From contig JANATF010000011.1 of assembly GCA_029449245.1 (NCBI GenBank), positions 1,240,001 to 1,304,000 on the forward strand: DNA of 64,000 nt, given 5' to 3'. Numbering within the stretch: the stretch's first letter is position 1; the number at the start of each line of letters is the position of its first letter. The position numbers and the translations under genes are program-made. Source of the stretch: Mortierella alpina (lineage: Eukaryota; Mortierellomycota; Mortierellomycetes; Mortierellales; Mortierellaceae). A model generated the notes under the pieces. The model did not search any database. It had not been told where the DNA came from and saw nothing but the letters and a program-made list of their open reading frames with translations. Below are positions 47,716 through 60,415 of this stretch, in pieces.

Positions 47716-49742
47716 ATGACGGTACCTAAATCCAACCAGCCCCTGACAACGGTCTCAATTGTGCCCATGGCCACCTCAACCAAGGTCCACTCGTTTGTGC
47801 GACAAACCCCGGTCACCTCAACCTCCTTTCAGGCCAGCCAGGAAGAGGCCAGCCGAGGCGACCACAATGGTCGTGTCAGCATTCAGCCCACAAGCTTTGA
47901 GGGTGGTCTACTTGTGGGGCTATATGATCGTAAGTTCCCTTGGTCGCTATGAAAAAGAGAATGAAAAAAATCTTTGCTATGATCTGGTCGAGTGTCTTTC
48001 GTGCCAAAATTGTTCACTTGCTTGCGCACATACCACAGCTGTTCCCCCCCCCCCCCCCCCCCCGAATCTCACACTGTTGTCTCTGCTCTCATGGTTTTTT
48101 GTTCTCGCCTCCACCACCTCTTTCCACAACCTATCCTCTCTTCCTTCCTTGGCCCTTCTCCTCGCTTTTGTCCCTCCTTGCATGCAACCTCCTCTTCTTT
48201 CTTGTTCCCTCCTCCTCTTGCTACTTCTCCCCCTCTCATTTATTTTTCTGACGTCTTGAACTCAATAATCCGATAGCCCACCTTGGTCCACAGTGTGCTG
48301 AATACCTACAACAGCATTTGGTTCCGATCCTGGACGAGTCACTCTCGACCCAGCTGGACCACTCGGACGACGATCTGCACCATGCTGGTGGGCAAAATCC
48401 AAACACCTGCAAGATCGATCCGAACCAAGTCATTGACACACTAAAATCCACGTTCCTGGAACTGGATGAACTCTTGCTCGCCACAGCCATCACGGTGGCC
48501 TTTGCCCAGCCTGAGGACACGGAGCTGACTTCAGTAGAAGACATCAAAAAGACACAGGAAGTGATAGCACAAGTTGTAACGGGATCAACGGCCTTGGTCG
48601 GTTTCTTGGCTCCGCATACATCGTCGTCTTCTGCTGCTGCTGCTGCGGCTGCGGCTGCGGCTGCTACTACATCATCGACCACAAATGAATCAGAGGTCAT
48701 CCGGCATGATCTGTATCTGGCACATTTGGGAGATTCTGTGGCCATTCTTGCAGGATTGGATTCAGACGGCCAATGGACAGCGCGACGATTGAACCCACCA
48801 GAGACGCATGAGCATTCTGTTCGGTACCTGGGTTCGGAAGAGTATCGCAGGGTGATTTCGGAGGCCAAGGAACGGGGTCTGACAGCGGAGCAGTTCCTAA
48901 GTCAGCATAATGGACATCACCAAAAGCAGCAGTCAGAGTGCAACAACAACAACAACAACAAAAGCAGCAGCAGCTTTGAGAGCGATCTTTCAGGAGAAGG
49001 TCTGCGAGAAGCAGCACACGAGAGTTTTTTGACGCGAGGAGGCAAGTTCTTGGGGTTGCCGGTCACGAGAGCCTTTGGGGATCTGGATTGGAAGATTGAG
49101 CAAGAGGCGCGGTATTCGGTTGCCAACTGGGTCGAAAAATCATTGCGGGCAACGATCGACAAGGCTCTGGGTGGGGGTCATCAGCAGCAACCGCAGCAAC
49201 CATCACCATCATCATCATCATCATCAAGACAAGACACGGTCCTTGGAGCTACAACGGCAAGTGGACTGCAGCAGGACGAAGTTGGAATCAACAATTTGAA
49301 CGACCCTCCTTATGTCGGTGCTGACCCGCAGATCTCGCGTTTCGTGCTCGAGACTCGGAAACAGCGTTCTGACAGCATAAACACCAACTCTGGACCTTCG
49401 GATCTGCAATTGATTCTGTTGAGTCGTGGGTTGCTGTATAGAGCCAACTCGTCTACTGGCCCAGAGGCTGTCTCGTCTTCATCGCATCATCACCATGTTG
49501 TCGTGGAGGGGGCAACAACAGGAAAGGGGTCCATGAATCCATATGACCACGCGCTCATGTCGGACTTTGAGCTGTCGAGGATTGTAGCCGAGACACTAGA
49601 CAAGGGCGAGGAAAACTGTGCGCTGGCGGTAGCTAATGCTCTGCACAGGAAGAGACTTGAGGCTGATTCTGAGGAGTTCAAGCAAAGCGTGGATGAGGAG
49701 AAGGAGGGTCTGGAGGGAGCTGTCGTCGTCGTTGTGTTGTGA
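47716..49742 (+). CDS. PP2C/PPM-family protein, probable pseudophosphatase
   Basis: Two exons, 47716-47929 and 48277-49742 (phase 1), give 559 residues. The PPM fold is traceable: 'LLVGLYDPHLGPQCAEYLQQ' replaces the usual DGHGG motif; 'DLYLAHLGDSVAILAG' is the GDS-x-A strand; 'LPVTRAFGDLDWK' is the RAxGD motif; 'LQLILLSRGLLYRANS' stands where active enzymes have SDGLWD; and 'GEENCALAVANALHRK' where DNxT is expected. The metal-binding Asp of the DG motif and the final Asp are therefore lost. The first Asp is kept, with Gly replaced by Pro. Long Ala, Asn, Ser and His runs interrupt the domain. Overall spacing is nearest to the pyruvate dehydrogenase phosphatase branch. No mitochondrial presequence is evident. 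Confidence 0.8.
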
Positions 49743-50628
49743 AGTTGTAGTTCTGTCATCTTAGTGTAAAAGCCATTTCTCTTTTCTTTTCTTTTCAGTT
49801 TGCAGACAGGAAGAGTAGGGTGTAATGAAGAAGACCACATTGGCATTGGGAGGACCCCCCCACAGTGCATTCGCAGCTGTGTTGTATATATATCCCTTTG
49901 CCCATTAGCAAGTCATCTTGGGATAATCAGAACGACATTTCGATCTGTGCATTGGTCCATACCAGTGCCTGCTATTGTTGATGCTTTCTGCTGTTGTTAA
50001 AGTCGAGAGAGTTCTCTAGATCGCTCTGATATGATCACAACAGTAGATCATTCTGCTATATTTCTTGTGAGAGAAAAAAAAATCAAGCCCGCGCGTCGCG
50101 CGTATCGGTTCAGGTTCTGTTTGACATGGTTTCCTGCATAACAATCTCTCACGTACTCGCAGACACCGTGACAGGGAACAATGATAAACCTGGTGAAGAC
50201 CAGATCAATGGCAGACTTTGGCCGAGATCCATGCGCAAATATCATTGTTGAAAGAGCATGACGAGATAACGATCATGAGATTGAGGGACATTACGGACCA
50301 GATGCCGTGTTCCATACAGCGTCGTTATGGTACCTTCTGAGTGGATTGGGAGGCATTGAAAAGCTACCTGTACTTTACTGTCATGAGCCTTGATTGAGTT
50401 TCAAAAGTGTTTATTTCAGATGTTTGGGGGTTATACAAGTACAAGGCTGCAAGGGTGGGGTATGCATGTGGAACAAGATTGGGGGTGTGCCATGCAAGCG
50501 CATCAAAGAAAAGAGTCTTCTTTCTACTGGTCGTCATCAGAGGTCATTATGGTTTGTCATTAGTTGTTGGTCATGTCAAAAATCGTCCGTTCACATCCCT
50601 CCTCCGTGTCTTTCTTCCAATGGGCGCC
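49743..50628. other. Convergent 3' region without a supported gene
   Basis: Lies between two convergent genes. Short open frames occur on the plus strand at 50394-50760, but these mirror the Sel1 gene's terminal exon and flank. Nothing else was recognised. Confidence 0.5.
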
Positions 50629-53298
50629 TCAATTGCGAATAGAGCTGTTCTGTGCTTGGCCTTTCTCCACGACCGTTGGACTTGTCGGGCCGCCATATTT
50701 ATCTTTCCAGATCCACGAGTTGCCGATCAATTCCTGGCCCTGCGCTGCGGCTAGGCGGTAGTATTTTGCGGACTTGAACATGTCCTTCTTGACGCCAATT
50801 CCGTGATAATAGCACCATGCCAAGTCATTTTGAGCGTCAGGGTCACCCTAGTTTGGTCAAGGACGATGTAGGGAGGGGAAGAAATTAGTACCTATCTGAG
50901 GGCTCGATCTATACAACGATCGCATGGTTACGGAGGGGAATTGCAAAAAACATGTTTTTACCAGGTCCGCAGCAATCTCAAAGTAATATGCTGCAGTCTT
51001 CTTGTCCTTGTCCACACCCCAGCCATGTCTGAAGCAGATGCCAAGTTCATAGATCGCTAGAACCAGTTCCCCCTTGGCTGCTGTGCTCGTGAACGAATCC
51101 CTCGAGTTGAGATCACCAACGGCATGTTCAGCGCTCTTTTGCAGATACTGGAACGCCAAGACACGATTGGCAGTGCATCCCCAACCATGTCGCACAGAGA
51201 GTCCGTACATCAACATACCGACAGGATCTCCAATCTCGGCAGCGGTGCGGAAGTAATGCGTGGCCTTGGAAATCTCCCCGAGTTCGTGGAACTCGATTCC
51301 TTTACGGACATAATCCTCCGCCTTCTCAGGCATGGGGTTGGAAGGACCGAGAGCTTCCTCTGGACGAACGTAGCCATTGCTTGGGTGGTGATGTGCTGGA
51401 TGCATGTTCAACATGCCAGGAGGTGCAGGGCCAGGACCATAACCACCAGGACCACGAGTGGAGCCGGTGCTGCCCTTGCGGAGCGATGCACTGCCTCCTA
51501 CTGGTGAGAGGGCCCCTCCTCGACTTGGAGACCTGGACGAAGTTGGGTCATATCCAGCTGCCTCCTGCCTGTAGTCCTTCGTGTTAACACCAAGGAGCTC
51601 TTGTTTGCCACCGCGAGAGTAATTGGAACGCTGGCTCTGAGAACTTTCGTGACTTGGACGGGGTTCGTGCTGCCCTCTGATGACCTGCATAGTGGAGGGA
51701 GAGGGCGAGCCAGAGTGTCCAACGTTGCGCTGCTTTTGGTCTCGGTGATACTGGTGAGAACCCAGAGAGCCTTGGCGAGAGCGATTGCTTCCGTTTTGGT
51801 GATAGATATTGTCGTCCGAGGTGCTGCGTTCAGGAACGTGGACATCCCGTACCTTCTGAGTGGGAGAACTGTTCGCGGTGTTGGCTCTGACCATCCGTGG
51901 CCGTCTCTCCTCCTGTCGGGGATGCTGGTCAATGGATGCTAGCGAGGAGGATGACCCAACATTACCAGATTTGCTGCGTCCGTGGTTTGGAGACGTATTG
52001 TCACCCATTTTTTGTTGCAACTTCAACTGCTGATGTTGCTGTTGCTCCTGAACGCGATCCTTTTCTCGCTGCTGGCGCACTCTCTCCTCTCTCTGCTCCT
52101 TGACAAGGATCTGTGCGTCCGCAAGGTAAGCGCCTGCTCCAGATCCCGATCGATCATGCTTGACTAGAGGATTGGGTCTCTGATTTGGCCCGAACAAACT
52201 GATATTCGGTATTCCAGCTCTGCCCTTGGTGTTGTAGGTCACGGATAGTCTCTGAATCGACCGGCGATAAGAAACCATGGATCCAGAGTCGCTGTCGTCG
52301 TCGTCCGAGTCCCAATCGTCGCGCTTTTTGGGCGGCTTTTGCTGTAGCTGGCGCTGGTACTGTAGAGCCTGTCTTTGGTGCTTTTCGAGGTCTTGGACTG
52401 GGTCTCCTTCATAGTCCTCATCAAACGACAAACAGAGTGACGATGTTGGGATGGCTGTTACCAACTCTGGCTTAACTGATCCTGAGGGAGACGTTGGTGT
52501 TGTCGAGGGCGATCCTTGGCGGGGCAAGCCAGTATTCAATGTGGACAATGTGGCTGGCTGCTGCTGCTGACCCCTATTATGCGTGCTGGCCAGTGGAGTC
52601 TGGCCCTGCGACCGGGGATGCTCGCCCTCGGCTTTACTCTGGCCAGGCGTCTTGGTGGACGAGGCTGGCTGTCTAGGTACTCCTCCGCCAAAGTGAGGCT
52701 GCTGCTTCTGTCGTTGTTGGCACTGCAACTGCTCATGTTTTGTATTTCCTGCCGACTTGGAGTCCTCTGCAATGATTGCCCTGTTGGGTGCTCGTGAACC
52801 ATTCATGGTGACAGGCGAACCAGGACTAAACTTTGACTGTGGCGTCTTCTCAGAACGACTCGAAGACTGTTGTGGAGTGTGCTTTTCGTTCGTGCTCTTG
52901 CCACTGTGGTCTCGATGAGTGGCGCTGTTGCCGCTACCGCTGCTGCTGCTGCTGCTGCTTTTGGTGTGGTTTTTGCCTTTGGTTGTGGCGGACTGGGTAT
53001 ACTGTTGCGTCCCCTCTCTGCCGTTCAAGTGAGTTCTTTCACTGCGGTGTTGAATGGATTTGGGTGAGGAAGAGGGTTGCAGTCTGGGATCTGCGCAGGT
53101 GTTGGGTAGAGAATGATATGAGGGTGGCTGCAGAGGCTTTGGGGACGAGGACGGTGACGATGGTGTGAGAGAAGCCTTTCTTCGGTGTTTGACGACGGGA
53201 TAGAGCGCATAGGATTGGGGAGGTGCACCAGGGATGTGTCTGTGCTGCTGGCTAAGCGGCAGATAGTGATTCCCGGGTGTTTCAGTTCTGGCAGCCAT
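50629..53298 (-). CDS. Sel1-repeat protein, DSF2/Nif1-like
   Basis: Two exons, 53298-50962 and 50847-50629 (phase 0), give 851 residues. The start is the ATG at 53296-53298 ('MAARTETPG'); an upstream in-frame ATG near 53334 is less likely. The first 590 residues are disordered, rich in Ser, Gln, Pro and His. The C-terminal 220 residues carry four to five Sel1/TPR-like repeats: 'DYVRKGIEFHELGEISKATH', 'GMLMYGLSVRHGWGCTANR', 'AIYELGICFRHGWGVDKDKK', 'NDLAWCYYHGIGVKKDMFKS'. They end in 'GNSWIWKDKYGGP'. That arrangement matches the fungal family containing yeast DSF2 and fission-yeast Nif1, linked to cell-cycle and polarity control through protein binding. Chitin-synthase activators (SKT5/CHS4) also have Sel1 repeats but a different C-terminus. 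Confidence 0.82.
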
Positions 53299-55396
53299 CT
53301 TGTTCCTGAAAATATGGAGGTGTGCAAAGCACAAGAAAGGTACAAGGTGTCAAAAAACCGACTTTGTGAGGTCGTTGCTGTTGGCTTATTGAGCGTTTGC
53401 CCTTTGGTACCTCCGGCTGGGTGATGGTGTAATGGTGTAACCGCAATAACAGAGCTGCTTGATATAATAAATGAAGGACCGATGTGTGAGTATCTAGTAG
53501 CCGTAGGAAGGTAGACCTGGGTATATTGCCGAAGTACAGTCTGTCTCTTTGTTTGATCAGGATGGATGAGGACGAATGCAGGAAAAAGGAGCAGAATGGA
53601 ACAATCAGGGTCGACTGTGTGGTCCAATGTGCGTGCAGGCAGGGTGCTGATTCACAATGAGAACGCCAGGGCAGCGGAAGTGACCCTGCGCGGAGTCCGC
53701 TGTTTCAAGTCGGCACCCTGCCAAAGTGCTCACTTTTTATAGACATGAACACTGCTTTACGTAGCTATCAGATTATATCAGACGCAATTGCCCAAAGAAC
53801 CTACCCAGCCTACTGTGCTCGTCTTGGCAGAGTATGGCACAATTCAGTGGAATGCAAAAGCAAGGTTAAGTACAGTGGAGATGCGGGAGTGTGAGATCCT
53901 AATGAGCAATGGCGGTTGACGCTTAGCCCATGGATACGAAGCGAAGGAGCGGGATGGAGAGTGAATGAGGACGAAGGAGGCAAGACGAGGCGAGGTGAGG
54001 CGAGAAGGAAGACAGGAAGAGTACGACGAGTACGAAGAGAAAGAATTAATGGTCCTCTTCAACGGTTATTATTATGGCAACCCTTGCTCCAGGACTAGCT
54101 CACAGCTGCCTTAGCGTATTGTTCACACATTTTTCATTGCGCTCTCGTGGTGTTCCCTGTTTGGACTAGCATCGTTGTGAACCATGAACAATCGCTCGTG
54201 GGCCAGCTGCGAAATTTGAGCAACCATGCAGTCGATTGTATGGTTTACTAAGTAAGAGAACTGCCGTAGGGCATTCGCTCATGGCAGCGAGACAGGCACT
54301 CTGGCCGCCTCCATGACTCTGTCTGCCACCAAATATAACGACTACGCTACGCACTGACAGCTTGTTGACTTTCAATCATTTTTCCTGAAGCACTGTTGTA
54401 CCCCTGAATTGAATTTCACGACAAGGCACGCGAAAATATTGCCCGATCGAATACTTAAGCTGACTGCATTCTTCGGTAATGGACCGCCATACCACTTGGC
54501 GTTCACACTACTAAAACGCATTCCATAAAACACGGAGATGCCTCGATACGAGCGCTCCCCTACAGCGCATACAGGCTCTGGCATCTGCTGCTGGCTTAAT
54601 AACAAGCGCACATGGTGTCTCAAGAAAACCTCCGAATAGCCCACATCACATTATCACAGACACATACTGCGGTCCTTTTTCCAAGTGCCTGTTGCATTCG
54701 CGAGCGCACAACCAGCTGCTTGCACGAATCTTTTCTATCGCCTTTCGCTGGGCGTCTCACTTTCTTGCGGTAGTCACCATCCGTCGGAGCCAGGCCTCTC
54801 AGTCATTTGAATTCACCGGCTGGCCTCCTAGCACAGCTGTCACTTGTTTTGAAACAGCTCACATAGTCGATGGCAGCTCTCCCTTCCAGTGAAGCACAAG
54901 AACAGCTTAACGCTCAAAGAAATACAGCCTGCATTTTTACTTCCGCCTCCTTTCCTTAGAATTGTCCTTTACCAGCAGTGCCTCCTAGTTGTGCCTCCTG
55001 GCTCCCTTATATGTTGTCGACGAAGAGGACGTTCTGGAAGAACAAATCGCCTTCAACGTTACTGCACACCTTCTCACTCCTGCAACGTTGAGCCAACACC
55101 GATACTCGTGCAAACTTAACCCCTCAAACTGTCATCTTTTGAACGCGAAAGGTGGCTGGTATCATGCAGACATGGCCATGCTCGAACTTCCCGCCAGGAG
55201 TATACCCCCTTTGGAGCTCAACGAGCCCCCCACCCTCCCTTTTGTCACTGCAATATCTGCACGGGTCGCTGTGGAAGTATAAAGAAAGAACCCGACCAGC
55301 TTGCCACCCCTTTTATCCCACTCCTCCTCGCTCCGTTGCGCATTTTCCGCCAGTCAGAGTACAGCTCGTTTCCAGCATCGACAGCTATCAAGAGAC
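53299..55396. other. 2.1-kb region between divergent genes
   Basis: Only short frames without motifs were seen. It should contain promoters for the Sel1-repeat gene and the MscL-like gene. No TATA box was convincing. Confidence 0.45.
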
Positions 55397-56696
55397 ATGA
55401 ACAGAGACAACGGTGACATCGCCATCGAAATTGATGCCTTTGAACTATCAGAGGTTGATGAGAAGGACTCTGCACCCAAGGATAGCAAAAAGCTCAAAAA
55501 ACGTTTGACCAGCCTCAATCCCGCTAAAGCGGTTATTGGGGGCATTTCACAGAGTGCAAATGCAGTCAAAGGTGGCATCTCGCAAAGTGCCAATGTTGTC
55601 AAAGGAGGAATATCGCAAAGCGCCAATGTTGTCAAAGGAGGAATATCCCAGAGTATTGTACCATGGTACAAATTGGATGCTTATGACTTTGAAGAAGAGG
55701 TGTGCGTTACTAATATTTCCAACATTCTGCGTTACTTTTGATTCGATAGTGGAAAACGTTGGTGGTAAACTGACCAAGGTTCCGGGAATTAGTCAAGGAG
55801 TGTCTATATTTTCGGACTACCGCAAGTTTCTGGATCGCGGCAATGTCATCGACCTGGCAGTGGCCGTTGTTATTGGTACGATGTCTAGCATTGCTCTGAT
55901 AAGGTGTGCTGTACTTCTGGATGGGCATACTGATAGATCTACCACTATATCCACGATGGTCAATAGGTGCTGCGTTCACTGGAGTAAGTGAGCGCCTGAG
56001 GACTTGAGATGCAGGTACTGCCATATGCACAATTTTAACAGTAGTTGAACCCTTTGTGGAATGCAGGTCGTGGATAGCATCGTCAAGGATATCATCGCAC
56101 CAATAGTAGCGCTTGCCTCCGGAAAAGCGCTCGAAGAGAACTTTCTCATTTTGCGCAAGGACCACTCCTTCGTAAACCCAGATGTAAGCTATGTGTTGGA
56201 AAAAGGTCTAGTCGAGCGGGTGGATCTCACCAGACAATGTTCCTGATATACCCTTGGCCATAAAGTATTCAACTAGAGAGGCTGTCAAAGCAAGCAACGC
56301 CTTGTCATGGAACTACGGCAATTTTATCCAGACTGTTATCAACTTTTTCATTATTTCAGCTTGCGTGTTTCTCATTGTTAAGCGTAAGAGTGCATTATTC
56401 AACAACGCGAAAAAACTGGCGGTGATTATGTGCTTGTATCTGACCCATGCTACGCCCATTCTCTACGACCGTTGATTGAATATGCAGTCTATCAGATGGG
56501 ACGGAACACGAAGACGGCAGTGACCGAAAAGGATTGCCCTTACTGTGCAGCAAAGATTGCTGTGATAGCCGTGCGTTGCTCGGAGTGCAGCAGCTGGTTG
56601 GATCTGGACGAATATGCTAAAACAAAGGATCTCAAGGCGAGGAGGATACAAGAGGGTTTTTCCAGGATCGACTCTGCGCAAGGGGAGTTTGTTTAA
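55397..56696 (+). CDS. Large-conductance mechanosensitive channel MscL-like, with zinc ribbon
   Basis: MscL is a homopentameric tension-gated pore, best known from bacteria. Start at 55397. The N-terminal region contains three to four tandem 11-residue units (GGISQSANVVK). Exons that fit: 55397-55652 (donor uncertain), 55750-55875, 55967-55983 (17 nt), 56067 to about 56205, then to 56393, and 56488-56696. The MscL core is clear: the N-terminal helix and TM1 'FLDRGNVIDLAVAVVIGAAF', 'TGVVDSIVKDIIAPIVALAS' and TM2 'YGNFIQTVINFFIISACVF'. The tail has two CxxC pairs ('CPYC', 'CSEC'), a zinc ribbon seen in some MscL proteins. Near 56170-56235 the frame shifts by one base. Only an unusually short intron (28 or 40 nt) or a mutation explains it, so the gene may be broken. 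Confidence 0.8.
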
Positions 56697-57819
56697 GAGT
56701 GTCCCTACTGCAACATCATGACATGAGTTCATAGCCAGGTAGTCGAACCTTGAGAACAAAATGGACGCAGGATCTGCACATGAATAAAAGTGCATTGGAC
56801 GTTATTGGCTGGAGTGAACATTGCACTGGTGGACACGAATCGTACACATGACCAAATGAGAGGCTGTAACGACGCTCTGGGATTTTTCAGGTGCTGCTGG
56901 ACACCGCCGCATTTTGAAAAATAGGCAGGGGATGGGTACGTTTCTTCAATTTCATTCGCCAATTGCTCACAAGCCAGATACTTTTTTTTCCTTCACCCAC
57001 CCTCGTTGTTCATGAGAGATCAGCGGATACGCTGAGGAACACGCGCCTTGCAGAGCTGGTGATTAAGGAAGGCATGCTTCAACTACAAAAGGTACTTATC
57101 CAATGATCGCCGTCGTAGAGCACATCTGCCAAAATAGCGTCTCAATTCTCCAAACGGCCTTGAACACCTCGTCAAGGTACTGTAACCAGCATGGCACGTT
57201 GCTCAAAAACCAAAATAATTTTTTTCGCGCACCCTCCTTTGTTCAGCCAATCAAATAGGGTCTTCTCCACACGACGCACACGCTCATAGCCTTCGGCCGA
57301 CTCTGAGAAAACTTTGGCTCAGTGCTACTGCAAGCGCAGTATCCAGGTGCTACAGGATCGGGCGCTCGTGGATGGAGAGGTGAGAGTGTGAAAATGCAGA
57401 GTTTTACAGTGTGTCTCGATACCCCCCTTCCTCTGACCCTGCTCATTATCTGCTACAGTGCCTCGCTCCCCGCCCTGAATACATGGCGATTCGAGCTACC
57501 GTTCCTCTGTGGCTACTCGCCGTCTTATTTCCTTTTCACATTCGCCTCTCTCTCTTTTCTTGCGTCTGTCCTTTCCCTCCTTCCACTCCTCCCTTTCCTT
57601 TCTGTGTTCATTCCTACTATCCTTTCTTCTTTCCCTTCTCCTTTTTCATTCTATTCCTCTTCCTCGAAGACTGTAGCTCACATAAGCAACAAAGGGAAAG
57701 CAGATCTGTCAAGACGAAACGAGTTTGTCCTGTTGTTTTTTTGGCCTACAAAACCATCAGGGTAACCCCGCCAACATCCCTCTAGTGTAGTGCCTGCATT
57801 CTTCTACCCAATCCATACG
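56697..57819. other. Intergenic region, CT-rich toward the cyclin gene
   Basis: No gene was supported. A pyrimidine-rich leader (57500-57680) precedes the cyclin ATG. Confidence 0.45.
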
Positions 57820-60415
57820 ATGCAGCAGCATTATCCTCAGCATCGACATCGACACCACCAGCATAGACAGCGGACAGGGCAACAACCACCAGAGCAAAGG
57901 CTCAACACCATACAGAGCACCACAATACCAAGCGCCACAACGTCGAGTATAGTCAATAGCACGTCTCCTTCAGCTGCACCCTGTCGCTTTCACTCACCCA
58001 AAGCATCAGTCGACCATCCACCTACAGCTCCGTCCTCGCGGTCGTCTTCAACGTTGGACACAAGTCCTTTGGTACCCTGGCGATGCTCTTGCTCGGCAGC
58101 AGACGGCTTTAGCGCCACGAATACACCAGTAACATCATCTCCACCTCAAACACCTCTCTCCGGCGCTGCTGCTGCTCCACAACATACTTGCCAAACGGCC
58201 AGATCAACCCAATACTGCGAAACGTGCATGAGCAAATCTAATACCCCAACAACACAGCATTCTTCCACCTCGTCGCCTACTTGTCATTATCCTTCACGTC
58301 CATCGCTCCTAGCACCGATCGCTGTAGAAGTTCCACCAGATCCCCAGTTCGACATCGTCAGCCATCCCATCAAAGATACACTATTGATTGTGTCTTCACT
58401 ACTCTCACTGTTGGTGCACAAGAATGATGTGCATTTCAACCCCCAGGTTGACCCCATTACACTGTTTCACTCACGAGCTGTACCTCGCATTTCGGTCGAG
58501 GCATATTTGTCGCGGATATTGCAGTATATCCCCTTCACAAACGAGGTCCTTTTGAACGTCTTGGTTTACCTGGACCGAATCGGAGGGCTGGGAGGGATGC
58601 AGATGGAACTCATAGAGACTGTTGACCGCACTGACGACAGTGAGCAATCACCCTCACCAGCAGCTCAACCACCGCCTGTACCGTTAGTCACCCCTCACCT
58701 GCCGGATCAAGTCTCAACCGGGCCAGTCAAGTCCAATGGACGTAGCACATGCCATGAGCTTGCCCCCAAACCATGCGCTACAACCACACCAACCCCCCTC
58801 TCTGCAGCTTCCTTCTCAAACCCCACTGCACCCAGGTCCTCGGCATTTTCTTCGCGCTTCAATCACTCCTTTCCTGCCTCATCGAAAATTCAGGAGGACC
58901 CTGATTCACACCCCACCTCTGCATGCAACTCCCCTGCTGTTTCTGCTCGGTTTGACAGTAGCGCCCTCTCAAACTCCAACTCCGATCCGCCAATGATCCA
59001 CAAACGTGGCAGGGGTGAGCAGGGTCATGAGGGAAAGGAAACAAAGAGATCCAATGATATGAGTCCACACCTGCCCCAGCAGCAAGAGGACGACAACGAC
59101 CAGCAGCATGGCTCCAAAAAGCGCAAACTCGAGTGCGTTACCTCCAAGTCTCAAAACACTGAATCTGCAGTCTCTCAACCAGCAGTAACCATTGATACCC
59201 GTAGCACGCCCGGAGGCTCTACACCTATGGCCACTCCGAGACTGGCCATGGCCGCCAACGGTTTCCGGGTGAATAGTTTCAACATCCACCGCTTGCTGAT
59301 TACGTGCTTAATGGTCGCTGCCAAATTCACTTCGGATCACTTTTACTCAAATGTCCGCTACGCTAAGGTAACTATCAAACCTCATCATGATCAGACGCGA
59401 GAGATAGAAGCGATATTGATTTCTTCATGAGTGGGCAAGAGAAAGCGCACGTTCTCCATTCACTTGTTGTTCCATGCTTTGCGCTTCACTTCGATCTATC
59501 GTGTCAACTCTTTATCTTTAATTAAATGCAGCACCGCACAACAATGAATGCATGAACGGACTGGCATGAGACTGAACGTGATCCAAACAGCCACTTCCGT
59601 ACGATGGATTTTTGCGCAGGCTTAAAAGCCCATCTACTTTTGGGGCAACTAACATACAAATGTCCTCACAAACACATCGCACGTTCCAAGTGGACACATT
59701 GCTCACATATTCACCACTTTTCATACTACCTCCTTTCAAATATCAATAATAGGTTGGCGGCCTCAGTCTACTGGAGCTGAATCAGTTGGAGCTCGAGTTT
59801 CTGTTCACAACGCGGTTCGAGCTCAATGTCAAGGTGGAGGAGCTCCAACGAGTGGGTAACGCGTTGTTGAAGTTCAGGAATCTTAGGAATGCGCGTGTGC
59901 AGCACCAAAGACAACGCACAACAAGCGCGCAGCTTCCTCAACACACTCCACAGGCAGTACATACAACCAACCCTAGCAGCAGCGACCCAGGACATGTCAT
60001 CAACACAACTATAACCAGAGTTGTCGCGACCTCCACCATACATCAGAAATTGAGTCGCTACTGGGTTCCCTCGCCTACCAGTCCAAAAAGTGGACCCATG
60101 TCAGATAGCCAGGCTACATCTGCTTCTTTGCCGTCCACTTCCACATCCATCAAGATCATATCTGCCTCTGAGAGAGATGAAAGCTCGAGTGTCAGTACCA
60201 CCACCGTTGTTGTCGCTGTTGAGTCTGGAACCCAGCGCGCGCAATTGCTTTCACCGCCTGAAGAGAAGCAGAACTGGAAGGGGGCTGACATTCAAGAAAA
60301 TACAGAGCGGATCGACCAGGCGCTTGTTCAGGACCAGGCTTCACAAAGCTCTTCCATAGTGACATCAACTCCTATAGAACAGTCGACATCAACTTTAGAT
60401 TTCTCTATACTGTGA
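57820..60415 (+). CDS. PHO80/PCL-type cyclin
   Basis: Two exons, 57820-59367 and 59753-60415 (phase 0), give 736 residues. The cyclin fold is split by a long disordered insert: the first half is 'IVSSLLSLLVHKND', 'FHSRAVPRISVEAYLSRILQ' and 'FTNEVLLNVLVYLDRIGGLG' (residues 195-270). About 215 polar residues follow, then 'RVNSFNIHRLLITCLMVAAK' and 'HFYSNVRYAKVGGLSLLELN', ending 'LELEFLFTTRFELNVKVEEL'. This matches the PHO80-type cyclin domain (PF08613), whose members bind a Pho85-like kinase in phosphate and cell-cycle control. The N-terminal 170 residues are His/Gln/Ser/Pro-rich. The start is the ATG at 57820; a GTG at 57790 is in frame. The insert is far longer than in yeast PCLs. Confidence 0.88.

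Noticed and set aside
48043-48063. Poly-C tract as a functional element
   Set aside because: It lies inside the PP2C-like intron and looks like a simple homopolymer; no other signal accompanies it.
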